Shown piece after piece: positions 26,189-35,703 of a stretch of DNA of 64,000 nucleotides. The notes under the pieces were generated by a model. That model was not told the DNA's origin. It did no database searches and saw only the letters and a program-made list of their open reading frames with translations. Positions within the stretch are counted from its first letter, which is position 1. Every line of letters starts with the position of its first letter. This DNA comes from Roseovarius indicus. GTDB lineage: Bacteria > Pseudomonadota > Alphaproteobacteria > Rhodobacterales > Rhodobacteraceae. The DNA is taken from NCBI RefSeq assembly GCF_008728195.1, contig NZ_CP031598.1:1860001-1924000 (forward strand). Reading direction: 5' to 3'. The position numbers were made by a program, and so were the translations under genes.

Positions 26189-27663
26189 ATCGCCTCGGCC
26201 GCGTGCCGGGCGGAGAGGGTCGCCATCGGCACCCCCGCCCCCGGATGGGTGCCGCCCCCGGCCAGGTAGAGGCCCTTGATGGGCGTCCGGGCCGTGGGGC
26301 GCTGGAAGGCTGCCGTCATGCCATGCGGGCTCTGCCCGTAGAGGGAGCCGGCCGAGGCCGGGAAGAGACTGTCGAAGCCCTGTGGGGTGGTCAGGGCTGT
26401 CTGGCTCGGTTCCGGTGAGAAGGTCAGGCCGAAGCGGGCCAGCGTGCGGAAGGTTCGTGTCTGGCATGATGCAGGCTCCTGCGGGTGGCCGTCGGTCAGA
26501 GGCGGGGCGTTGGCGATGATCTCGAAGCGTTCGAGTTGTGGCGGGGCTGTGGGCAGGCCGCGGTCCATCGCGCAGACATAGAGCGTGGGGCCAGGGGCGT
26601 ATCGGCCACGGGCCAGCGCGTCGAATTCGGGCTTCGGATCGGCGCGGAAGAAGACGTTGTGATGGGCGAGGTCGGGGCCGTGCGGCGTGGCGGCGAAGGC
26701 CCAGACCTCGGCCGAGAGGCTGCGGTCCGTGTGGCGAGTTTGTTGGGCGACGGTCTCGGTGTCGGGGCCGAGGGCGCCGGTGGCGAGGGCACGGGGGTCG
26801 CCGTTGAAGAGGATGGTTTCGGCGGGGATGCGAGTGCCGTCGGAGAGATGGACGGCGCGGGCGCGGCCATTGGTGGCTTCGATGCGGGCGACGTGGGTGG
26901 CGTAGTGGAAGTGGGCGCCGCGTGCGGTGGCGATCTGGGCGAGGGCCGTGGCCAGCCGGTGCATGCCGCCTTCGATGGCCCAGACGCCCGCCGCCTCGGC
27001 CTGCCAGATGAGCGAGAGGATGGCGGGAACGCCATAGGGCGAGCCGCCGACATAGGTCGCGTAACGGCCGAAGAGCTGGGCGAGGCGGGGGTCGTCGAAG
27101 CTTTGGTCGAGGATCTGGGCGAGGGTCTTGCCGGGGGCCATGCGGGGCAGGAGCCACGGGCGGGTGAGGCAGTGGAGGGTGAGCTTGCCGAGGGATGGGG
27201 CGGGGGCCTGCATGATCGGCGCGTCGAAGGCCTCGAAAAGCTGGCGGGCGCGGGTGGAGAAGGCGTGGAACTGTTTCGCGGCCTTGGCGTCGGCGAACGA
27301 AGTGATGGCCGTTTCGTTCAAGGCCGGGTCGTCGTGGAGGTCGAGTCGGCTTCCGTCGGGCCAGAAGTGGCGGGCGAGGAGGGATTGGCGGTGGAGGGTG
27401 ACGTGATCTTCCAGCCGCTCGTCCAAGGCGCGGAAGAGCTCGTCGAAAACGGGGCGCATGGTGAGGACGGTGGGGCCTGTGTCGACCGGCCCGGCGGGTG
27501 AAGGCAGGGTGCGCATCTTGCCGCCGGGGGTGCTGTGCCGTTCGAGGACGGTCACGTCGAGGCCGGCCTGTGCCAGCCGCGCGGCGGCGGCCAGCCCGGC
27601 TATTCCGGCGCCGATGACGATAACCCTGTCCGCGCCGTCGGGTGCTGTGTGCGGCCCTGTCAT
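26077..27663 (-). CDS. crtD: methoxyneurosporene dehydrogenase (C-3,4 desaturase)
   Basis: A 528-residue FAD enzyme of the CrtI family that desaturates the C-3,4 bond in the spheroidene branch. The N-terminal motif is RVIVIGAGIAGLAAAARLAQ with HSTPGGKMRTL; the C-terminal motif is IKGLYLAGGGTHPGAGVPMA. The start MTGPHTAPDG at 27663 is chosen, because upstream Met codons fall inside the PpsR operators. After AILSDR the frame continues for about 30 Ser/Thr/Ala/Arg-rich residues that overlap crtC in another frame, so this tail may not be a folded part of the enzyme. Confidence 0.93.
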   Translation of the reverse strand: MTGPHTAPDGADRVIVIGAGIAGLAAAARLAQAGLDVTVLERHSTPGGKMRTLPSPAGPVDTGPTVLTMRPVFDELFRALDERLEDHVTLHRQSLLARHFWPDGSRLDLHDDPALNETAITSFADAKAAKQFHAFSTRARQLFEAFDAPIMQAPAPSLGKLTLHCLTRPWLLPRMAPGKTLAQILDQSFDDPRLAQLFGRYATYVGGSPYGVPAILSLIWQAEAAGVWAIEGGMHRLATALAQIATARGAHFHYATHVARIEATNGRARAVHLSDGTRIPAETILFNGDPRALATGALGPDTETVAQQTRHTDRSLSAEVWAFAATPHGPDLAHHNVFFRADPKPEFDALARGRYAPGPTLYVCAMDRGLPTAPPQLERFEIIANAPPLTDGHPQEPASCQTRTFRTLARFGLTFSPEPSQTALTTPQGFDSLFPASAGSLYGQSPHGMTAAFQRPTARTPIKGLYLAGGGTHPGAGVPMATLSARHAAEAILSDRTSTSPSRRTATPGGISTPSATAAAARSASSGS

Positions 27664-27694
27664 GAGGGGAATTATTGACTCGGGGGCTGCGATG

Positions 27695-27712
27695 TGTCCA
27701 GAATAGTTTACA
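27695..27712. promoter_or_regulatory. PpsR/CrtJ operator 1 between crtD and crtE
   Basis: TGTCCAGAATAGTTTACA fits TGT-N12-ACA. It is 31 bp upstream of crtD and is paired with a second site seven bases away, suggesting cooperative binding over the divergent crtDC and crtEF promoters. Confidence 0.8.
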
Positions 27713-27719
27713 CTAGGCA

Positions 27720-27737
27720 TGTCATACATTGATGACA
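27720..27737. promoter_or_regulatory. PpsR/CrtJ operator 2 between crtD and crtE
   Basis: TGTCATACATTGATGACA fits TGT-N12-ACA with 6-bp symmetric arms. It is 22 bp before the crtE start. Confidence 0.88.
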
Positions 27738-27759
27738 TTTAGCCCGAAGGAGGCCGTTC

Positions 27760-28629
27760 ATGCCGCTTACCGACCGGATCGAAGGCGCCGTTACACGGGC
27801 GTTGGGGACCACGCAGGGCGGATCGGCGCCGAAGCAACTGGCCGAGGCGCTGGGCTATGCCTGTTTGCCGGGTGGGGCAAGGATCAGGCCGACGATCCTT
27901 TTGTCGGTGGCGATGGCCTGTGGCGATGACAAGCCACGGATGGCCGATGCGGCGGCGGCGTCGCTGGAGCTTATTCACTGTGCGAGCCTCGTGCATGACG
28001 ACCTGCCGTGCTTCGACGATGCGGAGGTCAGGCGCGGGAAGCCGTCGGTGCACCGGGCCTATTCGCAGCCCTTGGCGGTGCTGACGGGGGATAGCCTGAT
28101 CATCCTGGCGTTCCAGACGCTGGCGCGGGCCGCGGCGGTGGATGGGGCACGGGCGGCGCAGCTGTCGCTTACCTTGTCGGAACGGACGGGGATGCCGAAC
28201 GGGATCTGTGCCGGGCAGGGCTGGGAAAGCGAGCCGGAGATTGATCTGGGCGCGTACCATCGGTCGAAGACGGCGGCGCTGTTCATCGCGGCGACGCAGA
28301 TGGGCGCGATTTCCGCCGGGCATGAGCCGGAGGCGTGGTATGACCTTGGCGCCCTGATCGGCGAGGCGTTCCAGGTGGCGGATGATTTGCGCGATGCATT
28401 GCTGGACGAGGCGACGCTGGGCAAGCCGGTGGGGCAGGATGACCTGCACGGGCGGCCCAATGCGGTGGCGGAGCTTGGGGTCGAGGGGGCGTTCAAGCAT
28501 CTGTCGGATATTCTCGCTGGGGCGATCGCCTCGATCCCCTCGTGCCCGGGCGAGGCGGCGCTGGCGAAGATCGTGTCGATGCAGGCGGAGCGGATCATGC
28601 CCGCGGTGCCGGCGCGTTACCAGGTCTAG
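27760..28629 (+). CDS. crtE: geranylgeranyl diphosphate synthase
   Basis: A 289-residue trans-prenyl transferase that makes the C20 precursor for carotenoids and the bacteriochlorophyll tail. The first Asp-rich motif is SLVHDDLPCFDDAEVRRGKP and the second is FQVADDLRDAL; LPGGARIRP is the usual substrate-binding stretch. GGAGG precedes the ATG. The promoter region holds two PpsR sites. crtF follows after three bases. Confidence 0.95.
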   Translation: MPLTDRIEGAVTRALGTTQGGSAPKQLAEALGYACLPGGARIRPTILLSVAMACGDDKPRMADAAAASLELIHCASLVHDDLPCFDDAEVRRGKPSVHRAYSQPLAVLTGDSLIILAFQTLARAAAVDGARAAQLSLTLSERTGMPNGICAGQGWESEPEIDLGAYHRSKTAALFIAATQMGAISAGHEPEAWYDLGALIGEAFQVADDLRDALLDEATLGKPVGQDDLHGRPNAVAELGVEGAFKHLSDILAGAIASIPSCPGEAALAKIVSMQAERIMPAVPARYQV

Positions 28630-28632
28630 GGT

Positions 28633-29763
28633 ATGGTGGCCGAGAGCGACCCGGGGGCTGGCGGGTTTCGCCCGTCGGTCTGGGTCGCGCGGCTGATTGC
28701 CCGGCCGGGGTTTCAGCGGGTGGCGAGCCGGGTGCCGCTTGGCCGGGGGTTGGCGCGGCGCGACGGCGCCGGGATTTTCGATATATTGCAGGGGTTTGTG
28801 GCGGCGCAGGTTTTGTCTGCGCTGGTCGAGTTGGGCGTGTTGCGGCGGCTCCTGGACGGGCCGGACGGCGCGGGGCGGCTGGGGCTGGCCTGTGGTATCC
28901 CCGAGGACCGGATGGGCGAGCTGTTGCAGGCCGGGGCCGCGCTGAAGCTGTTGAAACGGCGGCGGGACGGGCGGTTTGCGCTGGCCCGGAAGGGCGCGGC
29001 GATATTGGGCGTGCCGGGGCTGGAGGACATGATCCGGCACAACCGGGCGTTCTATGCGGATATGGCGGAGCCGGAGGCCCTGCTCAGGGGCGAGGGGGAG
29101 ACGCAGTTGCAGCGGTTCTGGCCCTACGTCTTTGGCGGGTCGGACGGCATGTCGCGCGAGGCGGCGGAGCGGTATTCGGACCTGATGGCGCGCTCGCAGG
29201 AGCTGGTGGCGCAGGATACGCTGGAGGCGGTCTCGTTGCGTGGCGTCGGTACGCTGCTGGATGTGGGCGGCGGGTCGGGGGTGTTCCTGGCGGCGGCGTT
29301 GAGGCGGTATGGCGGTATGCGGGGCATGCTGCTCGACCTGCCGGCCGTGATGCCGGCGGCGGAGGAGCGGTTGGGGCGTGAAGGGCTGAGGGCCCGCGTG
29401 GCGCTGCATGGCGGGAGTTTCCGGGAGGGGGCGATTCCCCGCGGGGCGGACGCGATTTCGCTGATCCGGGTGCTCTATGACCATGACGACGACACGGTGC
29501 GCGCGCTCTTGGCGAAGGTTCATGACGCGCTGCCCGAGGGCGGCAGGCTGGTGATTTCCGAGCCGATGTCGGGCGGGCGGCGGCCCGAGCGGGCGGGGGA
29601 TGTCTATTTCGCGTTCTACACGATGGCGATGGGCACGGGGCGCGTGCGCTCGGCCGAGCGGATCGGCGAGATGTGCCGCGAGGCGGGGTTTGGAAACATC
29701 CGCGCGCCAAAGGCGCGGCGGCCCTTCATCACCAGCGTTCTGACCTGCGCCAAGCCGGGCTGA
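28633..29763 (+). CDS. crtF: hydroxyneurosporene O-methyltransferase
   Basis: A 376-residue SAM-dependent methyltransferase that methylates the C1 hydroxyl in spheroidene synthesis. An N-terminal helical dimerisation region contains [20 protein letters not shown]. The SAM-binding motif is [20 protein letters not shown], and the C-terminal part has [20 protein letters not shown]. It is coupled to crtE, and its stop is followed by the bchC promoter. Confidence 0.95.
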   Translation: MVAESDPGAGGFRPSVWVARLIARPGFQRVASRVPLGRGLARRDGAGIFDILQGFVAAQVLSALVELGVLRRLLDGPDGAGRLGLACGIPEDRMGELLQAGAALKLLKRRRDGRFALARKGAAILGVPGLEDMIRHNRAFYADMAEPEALLRGEGETQLQRFWPYVFGGSDGMSREAAERYSDLMARSQELVAQDTLEAVSLRGVGTLLDVGGGSGVFLAAALRRYGGMRGMLLDLPAVMPAAEERLGREGLRARVALHGGSFREGAIPRGADAISLIRVLYDHDDDTVRALLAKVHDALPEGGRLVISEPMSGGRRPERAGDVYFAFYTMAMGTGRVRSAERIGEMCREAGFGNIRAPKARRPFITSVLTCAKPG

Positions 29764-29800
29764 GAGAATCGCCCGGACCCGCCCGTCAATCCTAACAAAG

Positions 29801-29818
29801 TGTAAAGATAAGTTGACA
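29801..29818. promoter_or_regulatory. PpsR/CrtJ operator 1 of the bchC promoter
   Basis: TGTAAAGATAAGTTGACA fits TGT-N12-ACA. Its right half is also a consensus -35 (TTGACA, 29813-29818). Confidence 0.9.
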
Positions 29819-29840
29819 GATAAAGGTGTCTGTATAGACT
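29813..29840 (+). promoter_or_regulatory. sigma-70-like promoter of bchCXYZ-puf
   Basis: TTGACA (29813-29818) and TAGACT (29835-29840) are separated by 16 bp. Both elements lie inside the two PpsR operators, so bound repressor would block polymerase directly. Confidence 0.65.
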
Positions 29841-29844
29841 GACA
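29827..29844. promoter_or_regulatory. PpsR/CrtJ operator 2 of the bchC promoter
   Basis: TGTCTGTATAGACTGACA fits TGT-N12-ACA. It lies eight bases after operator 1, the spacing known for cooperative CrtJ binding at bchC in Rhodobacter capsulatus, and 64 bp before the bchC start. Confidence 0.9.
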
Positions 29845-29908
29845 TTCAGGCTTGGGAGGCCGACCTGCCCGACACATGAGCGGCAGGCGAGAAAAAAGGG
29901 AGGCGATC

Positions 29909-30850
29909 ATGGAAACCCGCGCTGTCCTCCTGAATGGTCCGGAAGACCTTCAATTGGACACACTGGCGCTCAAGGCGCCGGGGGCCGATGATCTGGTCGT
30001 CGAAATCTCCCATTCCGGCATTTCCACTGGCACCGAAAAACTGTTCTGGTCCGGCCGGATGCCACCGTTTCCCGGCATGGGGTACCCGCTGGTGCCCGGC
30101 TACGAGTCGGCGGGCGAGATTGTCGAGGCCGGGGCGAATACCGGGTTCAAAGTTGGCGACACTGTCTTCGTGCCGGGTGCAGATTGTTTTGACGGAGCGT
30201 ACGGTCTGTTCGGCGGGGCCACGCAACGGCTTGTGACGACCGCCGGGCGGGTCACGCGAATCGATGCGGGGCACGGGGCCGAGGGGGCGCTTCTGGCGCT
30301 GGCGGCGACGGCGCGCCATGCGATGGCGGGGCTGGACAAGGCCGTGCCGGAACTGATCGTCGGGCATGGGGTGCTGGGCCGGCTGCTGGCGCGGCTGACC
30401 GTGGCCGCGGGGGCCAAGCCGCCGACCGTCTGGGAGACGGATCCGGGGCGCCGGAGTGGCGCGCAAGGGTACCAAGTCATTGCCCCCGAAGACGACGAAC
30501 GCCGCGACTATCGCGCGATCTATGACGCGTCGGGCAATGCGGAAATTCTGAACGACCTGATCGGACGGATCGGGAAGGGCGGCGAGATCGTGCTGGCGGG
30601 CTTCTACCCGTCGGACCTGAGCTTTGCCTTTGCGCCCGCCTTCATGAAGGAAGCGCGGCTGCGCGTGGCGGCCGAATGGGCGCGCGACGACCTGCTGGCC
30701 GTGCGCAGCCTGATCGAGAGCGGGGCGCTGTCGATGGCGGGTCTCATCACCCACAGCGCGCCGGCCGGGGACGCCGACCGGGCTTATCGGACCGCCTTTG
30801 GCGATCCGGCCTGCCTGAAAATGATACTCAACTGGAAGGACGCAGCGTGA
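29909..30850 (+). CDS. bchC: 3-hydroxyethyl bacteriochlorophyllide a dehydrogenase
   Basis: A 313-residue NAD-dependent medium-chain-dehydrogenase-like enzyme. It oxidises the C3 hydroxyethyl group to acetyl in bacteriochlorophyllide a. Motifs are [30 protein letters not shown] and [15 protein letters not shown] precedes the ATG at 29909; the frame upstream is promoter. The stop overlaps the bchX start (GTGA). Confidence 0.96.
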   Translation: METRAVLLNGPEDLQLDTLALKAPGADDLVVEISHSGISTGTEKLFWSGRMPPFPGMGYPLVPGYESAGEIVEAGANTGFKVGDTVFVPGADCFDGAYGLFGGATQRLVTTAGRVTRIDAGHGAEGALLALAATARHAMAGLDKAVPELIVGHGVLGRLLARLTVAAGAKPPTVWETDPGRRSGAQGYQVIAPEDDERRDYRAIYDASGNAEILNDLIGRIGKGGEIVLAGFYPSDLSFAFAPAFMKEARLRVAAEWARDDLLAVRSLIESGALSMAGLITHSAPAGDADRAYRTAFGDPACLKMILNWKDAA

Positions 30851-31848
30851 AGGACGACGTGCCTAATCTCAAAGACTTCGACAGACGTCTGCGCGACGAG
30901 GCGAGCGAAGACCTCGCCGACCTGATCACCGAAGAGCCTACGAAGAAGACGCAGATCATCGCGATCTACGGCAAGGGGGGTATCGGGAAATCGTTCACGC
31001 TGGCCAACCTGAGCCACATGATGGCGGAGCAGGGCAAGCGCGTTCTGCTGATCGGGTGCGATCCGAAGTCGGACACGACGAGCCTTCTGTTCGGGGGCAA
31101 GGCGTGCCCGACGATTATCGAGACCTCGACGAAGAAGGGGCTTTCGGGCGAGCCGGTGAAGATTGGCGACGTGTGTTTCAAGCGCGGCGGCGTGTTCGCC
31201 ATGGAGCTTGGCGGACCGGAAGTGGGCCGCGGCTGTGGCGGGCGCGGGATCATCCACGGGTTCGAACTGCTTGAAAAGCTGGGGTTCCATGACTGGGATT
31301 TCGACTATGTGCTGCTCGACTTCCTGGGCGACGTGGTATGCGGGGGCTTTGGCCTGCCGATCGCGCGGGACATGGCGCAGAAGGTGATTTTGGTGGGGTC
31401 GAACGACCTGCAGTCGCTTTATGTGGCCAACAACGTGTGCTCGGCGGTGGAGTATTTTCGCAAGCTGGGCGGGAATGTCGGCGTCGCGGGGCTGGTCATC
31501 AACAAGGATGACGGTTCGGGCGAGGCCGCGGCCTTTGCCGAGGCCGCCGGCGTGCCGGTGCTGGCCTCGATCCCGGCGGATGACGATCTGCGGAAGAAAT
31601 CGGCGAATTACCAGATTGTCGGGACGGACAAGAGCCCGTGGGGGAGCCTGTTTGCCGGGCTGGCCGACGCGGTTTCCGTGGCGCCGCCGATCCGGCCGGT
31701 GCCGCTGGATCAGGACGGGTTGCTGGGGCTGTTCGACGGGTCCGACACGGGCGCGGGCGTCACGCTGGAGCCCGCGACGGACGAGGATATGCGCGGCAAG
31801 AACGCCAAGCCCAGGGAAAGCCTGGAGGTGATCTATGACGACGCGTGA
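30847..31848 (+). CDS. bchX: chlorophyllide reductase iron protein, subunit X
   Basis: A 333-residue nitrogenase-reductase-like ATPase that passes electrons to BchYZ to reduce ring B of chlorophyllide a. The P-loop is [19 protein letters not shown]. The cysteines for the bridging 4Fe-4S cluster lie in [12 protein letters not shown] and [13 protein letters not shown]. The start is GTG ([10 protein letters not shown]), overlapping the bchC stop by four bases. Near its end it overlaps a small gene in another frame. Confidence 0.97.
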   Translation: MKDDVPNLKDFDRRLRDEASEDLADLITEEPTKKTQIIAIYGKGGIGKSFTLANLSHMMAEQGKRVLLIGCDPKSDTTSLLFGGKACPTIIETSTKKGLSGEPVKIGDVCFKRGGVFAMELGGPEVGRGCGGRGIIHGFELLEKLGFHDWDFDYVLLDFLGDVVCGGFGLPIARDMAQKVILVGSNDLQSLYVANNVCSAVEYFRKLGGNVGVAGLVINKDDGSGEAAAFAEAAGVPVLASIPADDDLRKKSANYQIVGTDKSPWGSLFAGLADAVSVAPPIRPVPLDQDGLLGLFDGSDTGAGVTLEPATDEDMRGKNAKPRESLEVIYDDA

Positions 31849-31978
31849 GCGTTCCTTCGAGGCCGACAGGGCCATCGTGCGGGCGGTGTTCCGGGCGGCG
31901 CGGCCGGACCAGATTCGTCGGCTGCTGCGGGACATCCTGGAGACGAATTCCGACACGGGAAGACCGGAGGCCACATGA
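31835..31978 (+). CDS. small coupled protein of 47 residues between bchX and bchY
   Basis: The ATG at 31835 lies inside the last codons of bchX and is preceded by GGAGGTG five bases upstream, one of the best ribosome-binding sites in the operon. The frame overlaps the bchX end by 14 bases. It ends in an ATGA that is also the bchY start (31975). The product is Arg-rich and probably helical (ADRAIVRAVFRAARPDQIRR, then LLRDILETNSD), with an amphipathic pattern and no membrane segment. I do not recognise it. It could be a small assembly or regulatory factor for chlorophyllide reductase, or only a device to couple bchY translation to bchX. Confidence 0.7.
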   Translation: MTTRERSFEADRAIVRAVFRAARPDQIRRLLRDILETNSDTGRPEAT

Positions 31979-33537
31979 GCAAGCACGTCACATATGACGA
32001 CGCGGGCGAGGTCGAGGTGACCCGTGGCACGGCCAGCGAGGAGGCGCCCCGGCTGGAGGGCGATCCGGGGCTGGGGTGCCATTCCGGGACGGAGATGGAA
32101 AAAGCCGCGCGCATGGCCGGGCAGAGCGAACTGCTGGACCAGTATGCGCGCGACTATCCGCAAGGCCCGCACGACAAGCCGCAAAGTATGTGTCCCGCCT
32201 TTGGCAGCTTGCGTGTGGGTCTTCGGATGAAACGGGTGGCGACGGTGCTGTCGGGCTCGGCCTGCTGTGTCTACGGGCTGACCTTTGTCAGCCATTTCTA
32301 CGGGGCGCGGCGGTCGGTGGGCTATGTGCCGTTCAATTCCGAGACGCTCGTTACCGGCAAGCTGTTCGAGGATATCCGCGACGCGGTGCATGAGCTGGCC
32401 GATCCGGACCGGTTCGATGCGGTGGTGGTGACGAACCTCTGCGTGCCGACGGCGAGCGGGGTGCCTTTGCGGCTGTTGCCGGACGAGATCAACGGCGTTC
32501 GGATCGTCGGGATCGACGTGCCGGGGTTCGGGATACCGACCCATGCCGAGGCGAAGGATGTGCTGGCGGGCGCGATGCTGAACTATGCGCGGGCCGAGGC
32601 GGAAGCGGGGCCGGTGGCCCGGCCGGAGGCGGGAGTGTCGGATCTGCCGACCGTGGCGCTTCTGGGCGAGATGTTTCCGGCGGATCCGGTGATGATTGAC
32701 CGGATGCTGGCGCCGATGGGATTGGCGGCGGGGCCGGTTGTGCCGTGCCGGGAGTGGCGGGAGCTTTATGCCGCGCTGGATTGCGGGGCGGTGGCGGCTG
32801 TGCACCCGTTCTACACGGCCGCGATCCGCGAGTTCGAGGCGGCCGGGCGGCCCGTGGTGGGCAGCGCGCCGGTGGGGCGTGACGGCACCGCGGCCTGGTT
32901 GAGCGGTATCGGGGAAGCCTTTGGGATTTCAGCGGAAAAGGTGGCGGAGGCGCAGAACGCGTTCCTGCCCGCGATCGAGGGCGCGCTGGCGGCGAAGCCG
33001 GTGCGCGGGACGATCACGCTGAGCGGGTACGAGGGCAGCGAGTTGCTGGTCGCAAGGCTGCTGATCGAGAGCGGGGCGGAGGTGCCCTACGTGGGCACGG
33101 CCTGCCCGAAAACGCCGTGGTCGGAGGCGGATGCGGAATGGCTTCGGGCCAAGGGCGTGACGGTGAAATTCCGGGCCTCGCTGGAGGATGATTGCGCGGC
33201 GATGGAAGGGGTCAAGCCGGACCTGGCCATCGGCACGACGCCGGTTGTGCAGAAGGCGAAAGAGCTGGGGATTCCGGGGCTTTATTACACGAACCTGATC
33301 TCGGCGCGGCCGCTTATGGGGCCGGCGGGGGCGGGGAGCCTGGCGGAGGTCGTCAATGCGGCCATCGCGGGCAAGGAGCGGATGGACCGGATGCGGGAGT
33401 TCTTCGAGGGCGTGGGTCACGGGGATACCGCGGGGATCTGGGAAGGCGATCCGAATATTCGCGAGGATTTCCGGGCGCTTAACGTCAAGAAACTCGAGAA
33501 GCAGGAGAGGGCGCGGAAGGCGCAGGAGATGATTTGA
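31975..33537 (+). CDS. bchY: chlorophyllide reductase subunit Y
   Basis: A 520-residue nitrogenase MoFe-like subunit which, with BchZ, forms the catalytic part of chlorophyllide a oxidoreductase. Cluster-ligand cysteines are visible in [17 protein letters not shown] and [12 protein letters not shown]. The start is the ATG of an ATGA overlap with the small upstream gene. The C-terminus is Lys/Glu-rich ([17 protein letters not shown]). Confidence 0.96.
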   Translation: MSKHVTYDDAGEVEVTRGTASEEAPRLEGDPGLGCHSGTEMEKAARMAGQSELLDQYARDYPQGPHDKPQSMCPAFGSLRVGLRMKRVATVLSGSACCVYGLTFVSHFYGARRSVGYVPFNSETLVTGKLFEDIRDAVHELADPDRFDAVVVTNLCVPTASGVPLRLLPDEINGVRIVGIDVPGFGIPTHAEAKDVLAGAMLNYARAEAEAGPVARPEAGVSDLPTVALLGEMFPADPVMIDRMLAPMGLAAGPVVPCREWRELYAALDCGAVAAVHPFYTAAIREFEAAGRPVVGSAPVGRDGTAAWLSGIGEAFGISAEKVAEAQNAFLPAIEGALAAKPVRGTITLSGYEGSELLVARLLIESGAEVPYVGTACPKTPWSEADAEWLRAKGVTVKFRASLEDDCAAMEGVKPDLAIGTTPVVQKAKELGIPGLYYTNLISARPLMGPAGAGSLAEVVNAAIAGKERMDRMREFFEGVGHGDTAGIWEGDPNIREDFRALNVKKLEKQERARKAQEMI

Positions 33538-33566
33538 TGGCGTTTCGTGGGGGATATCATGGTGGA

Positions 33567-33643
33567 TTAGGGGCTCTGCCCCCGACGTTGAAATCCGGCG
33601 GATTTCAACGCCTCCCCCGGGATATTTCGGGCCAGAAGAAGCA
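33567..33643 (+). repeat. hairpin-plus-tail element, copy A (bchY-bchZ gap)
   Basis: A 5-bp stem (33570-33574 with 33578-33582) and an 11-bp perfect stem (33586-33596 with 33600-33610, loop GGC) are followed by CTCCCCCGGGATATTT and GGCCAGAAGAAGCA. The tail recurs at 55420-55443 and, inverted, near 43697-43722. Confidence 0.85.
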
Positions 33644-33644
33644 T

Positions 33645-33683
33645 GTCGGTATCACGTCGGTATTACGTCGGTATTTTGTCGGT
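33645..33683 (+). repeat. 11-bp tandem repeat upstream of bchZ
   Basis: Three full units of 11 bp (GTCGGTATCAC, GTCGGTATTAC, GTCGGTATTTT) and a partial fourth (GTCGGT) run from 33645 to 33683. They end 17 bases before the bchZ start codon, directly after repeat copy A. Confidence 0.9.
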
Positions 33684-33700
33684 GCGGAAGGCGGTGCGGG

Positions 33701-35185
33701 ATGTTGATCCAGGATCATGACCGGGCCGGCGGGTATTGGGGGGCGGTCTATGCCTTCTGTGCCGTGAAGGGGTTGCAGGTGGTGATCGACGGGCCGGTTG
33801 GGTGCGAGAACCTGCCGGTGACGAGCGTGCTGCATTACACGGACGCGCTGCCGCCGCATGAATTGCCGATCGTGGTGACCGGGCTTGGCGAAGAGGAGCT
33901 GGGCCGCGAGGGCACGGAAGGGGCGATGAAGCGGGCGTGGGGGGTGCTCGATCCGGCGCTTCCGGCGGTGGTGGTCACCGGCTCGATTGCCGAGATGATC
34001 GGCGGGGGCGTGACGCCGCAGGGCACGAACATTCAGCGCTTCCTGCCGCGGACCATCGACGAGGATCAGTGGGAAGCCGCCGACCGGGCGATGACGTGGC
34101 TTTTCACCGAGTTCGGGATGACCAAGGGGCGGATGCCCAAGGAGAAGGCCCGCGAGGAGGGCGCCAAGCCGCGCGTCAATATCCTGGGGCCGATGTATGG
34201 CACGTTCAACATGGCGAGCGATCTGCACGAGATCCGGCGGCTGGTCGAGGGGATCGGGGCCGAGGTCAACATGGTGCTGCCGCTGGGCGCGCACCTGGCC
34301 GAGATGCGGAACCTTGTGAATGCGGATGTGAATGTCTGCATGTATCGCGAGTTCGGGCGGGGTTTGGCGGAGGTGCTGGACAAGCCCTACCTGCAGGCGC
34401 CGATCGGGGTGGACTCGACCACCAAATTCCTGCGCAAGCTGGGCGAGTTGCTGGGGCTCGATCCCGAGCCGTTCATCGCGCGCGAGAAGCATTCGACGAT
34501 CAAGCCGGTGTGGGACCTGTGGCGCTCGGTCACGCAGGATTTCTTTGCCACGGCCAGTTTCGGGATCGTGGCGAACGAGACCTATGCGCGGGGCATCCGG
34601 CATTTCCTGGAAGGCGACCTGGGCCTGCCCTGCGCCTTTGCGGTGGCAAGATGCGCCGGGACCAAGACCAACAACGAGGAGGTGCGCGCGATGGTGGCGC
34701 AGCACCGGCCGCTGATCCTGATGGGGTCGATCAACGAGAAGATGTACCTGGCCGAGATGAAGGCCGGGCACGGGCCGCAGCCGGCCTTCATTCCGGCAAG
34801 CTTTCCCGGCGCCGCGATACGGCGGGCCACGGGGACGCCGATGATGGGCTATGCGGGGGCGACCTACCTGCTTCAGGAAGTGTGCAATGGCCTCTTCGAT
34901 GCGCTGTTCCACATCCTGCCGCTGGGCAGCGAGATGGATGCGGCGGCCGCGACGCCCACGCCGCTCAGACGCAATTTCCCGTGGGACGAGGATGCGCAGG
35001 CCGAGCTTGACCGCATCGTCGCCACGCACCCGGTTCTGACCCGGATTTCCGCCGCCAAGACCTTGCGCGATGCCGCCGAGGACGCGGCCCTCAGGCAGGG
35101 TGCCGAGCGGGTGGTTCTGGAAACCGTGCAACAGCTTTCGCCCGAAAGGGCCACTTCAGTTCGCAAAGGAGGACTGACCCGATGA
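33701..35185 (+). CDS. bchZ: chlorophyllide reductase subunit Z
   Basis: A 494-residue partner of BchY in chlorophyllide a oxidoreductase. Family landmarks are the N-terminal [19 protein letters not shown], the Cys of [29 protein letters not shown], and the middle segment [15 protein letters not shown]. The ATG at 33701 corresponds to the conserved N-terminus. Unlike other junctions in this operon, bchY and bchZ are 163 bp apart, filled by repeats. The stop overlaps the pufQ start (ATGA). Confidence 0.97.
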   Translation: MLIQDHDRAGGYWGAVYAFCAVKGLQVVIDGPVGCENLPVTSVLHYTDALPPHELPIVVTGLGEEELGREGTEGAMKRAWGVLDPALPAVVVTGSIAEMIGGGVTPQGTNIQRFLPRTIDEDQWEAADRAMTWLFTEFGMTKGRMPKEKAREEGAKPRVNILGPMYGTFNMASDLHEIRRLVEGIGAEVNMVLPLGAHLAEMRNLVNADVNVCMYREFGRGLAEVLDKPYLQAPIGVDSTTKFLRKLGELLGLDPEPFIAREKHSTIKPVWDLWRSVTQDFFATASFGIVANETYARGIRHFLEGDLGLPCAFAVARCAGTKTNNEEVRAMVAQHRPLILMGSINEKMYLAEMKAGHGPQPAFIPASFPGAAIRRATGTPMMGYAGATYLLQEVCNGLFDALFHILPLGSEMDAAAATPTPLRRNFPWDEDAQAELDRIVATHPVLTRISAAKTLRDAAEDAALRQGAERVVLETVQQLSPERATSVRKGGLTR

Positions 35186-35406
35186 CCGACCTCACATCCA
35201 ACACGCCACGCCGCGGAAGCGGCGGCCGCCGGCGGAGCGCGGAGTTCCATTTCTACTTCGTGCTGATCTTCCTGCTGGCCCTGCCTTTCGCGACCGTGCG
35301 CTGGGCGCGGGACGTGATGACCTTCCGGACGCTCGACCTTCGGGGGCCGCTGGCGCGGGCCTGGGCCGAGGCGGACCGGACGACGCCTTTGATTTTCTCG
35401 GCCTGA
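35182..35406 (+). CDS. pufQ: PufQ, cytochrome-subunit-like regulator of bacteriochlorophyll formation
   Basis: A 74-residue protein with one membrane helix ([19 protein letters not shown]) and the family C-terminus ([20 protein letters not shown]). It helps deliver bacteriochlorophyll precursors for pigment-protein assembly. It overlaps bchZ by four bases and leads the puf genes. Confidence 0.93.
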   Translation: MTDLTSNTPRRGSGGRRRSAEFHFYFVLIFLLALPFATVRWARDVMTFRTLDLRGPLARAWAEADRTTPLIFSA

Positions 35407-35539
35407 GCGGTGACGCGCGGGACCCGAGACACGAGCTGCCGCCCCGCAAGGGGGGACAGACGCCAAAGGGGCCAGTCAGGCCCCGATGGACCCGGCCGCG
35501 GGGAACGCGGCGTCAGCATAACGTTCCGGAGGAAAGTTC
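35407..35539 (+). other. pufQ-pufB leader with two hairpins
   Basis: This gap holds a 6-bp stem (35468-35473 with 35479-35484) and another (35495-35500 with 35506-35511). GGAGG then stands at 35528-35532 before pufB. Stable 5' hairpins ahead of pufB are known in Rhodobacter to protect the pufBA message. Confidence 0.6.
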
Positions 35540-35689
35540 ATGGCTGATAACACCGACCTGTCCTTCACAGGTCTCACCGACGAGCAAGCCCAGGAGCTGC
35601 ATTCGGTCTATATGAGCGGCCTTTGGCTGTTCGTACTGGTTGCAGTGGTCGCACATATCGCGACCTACATCTGGGCGCCCTGGTTCTGA
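35540..35689 (+). CDS. pufB: light-harvesting LH1 beta subunit
   Basis: A 49-residue antenna polypeptide: [20 protein letters not shown], then a single membrane helix ending YIWAPWF. His39 ([10 protein letters not shown]) is the bacteriochlorophyll ligand, and the conserved His21 is present in the N-terminal part. GGAGG precedes the ATG. It forms the ring around the reaction centre with PufA. Confidence 0.98.
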   Translation: MADNTDLSFTGLTDEQAQELHSVYMSGLWLFVLVAVVAHIATYIWAPWF

Positions 35690-35703
35690 GGAAGGATCGA
35701 TAA

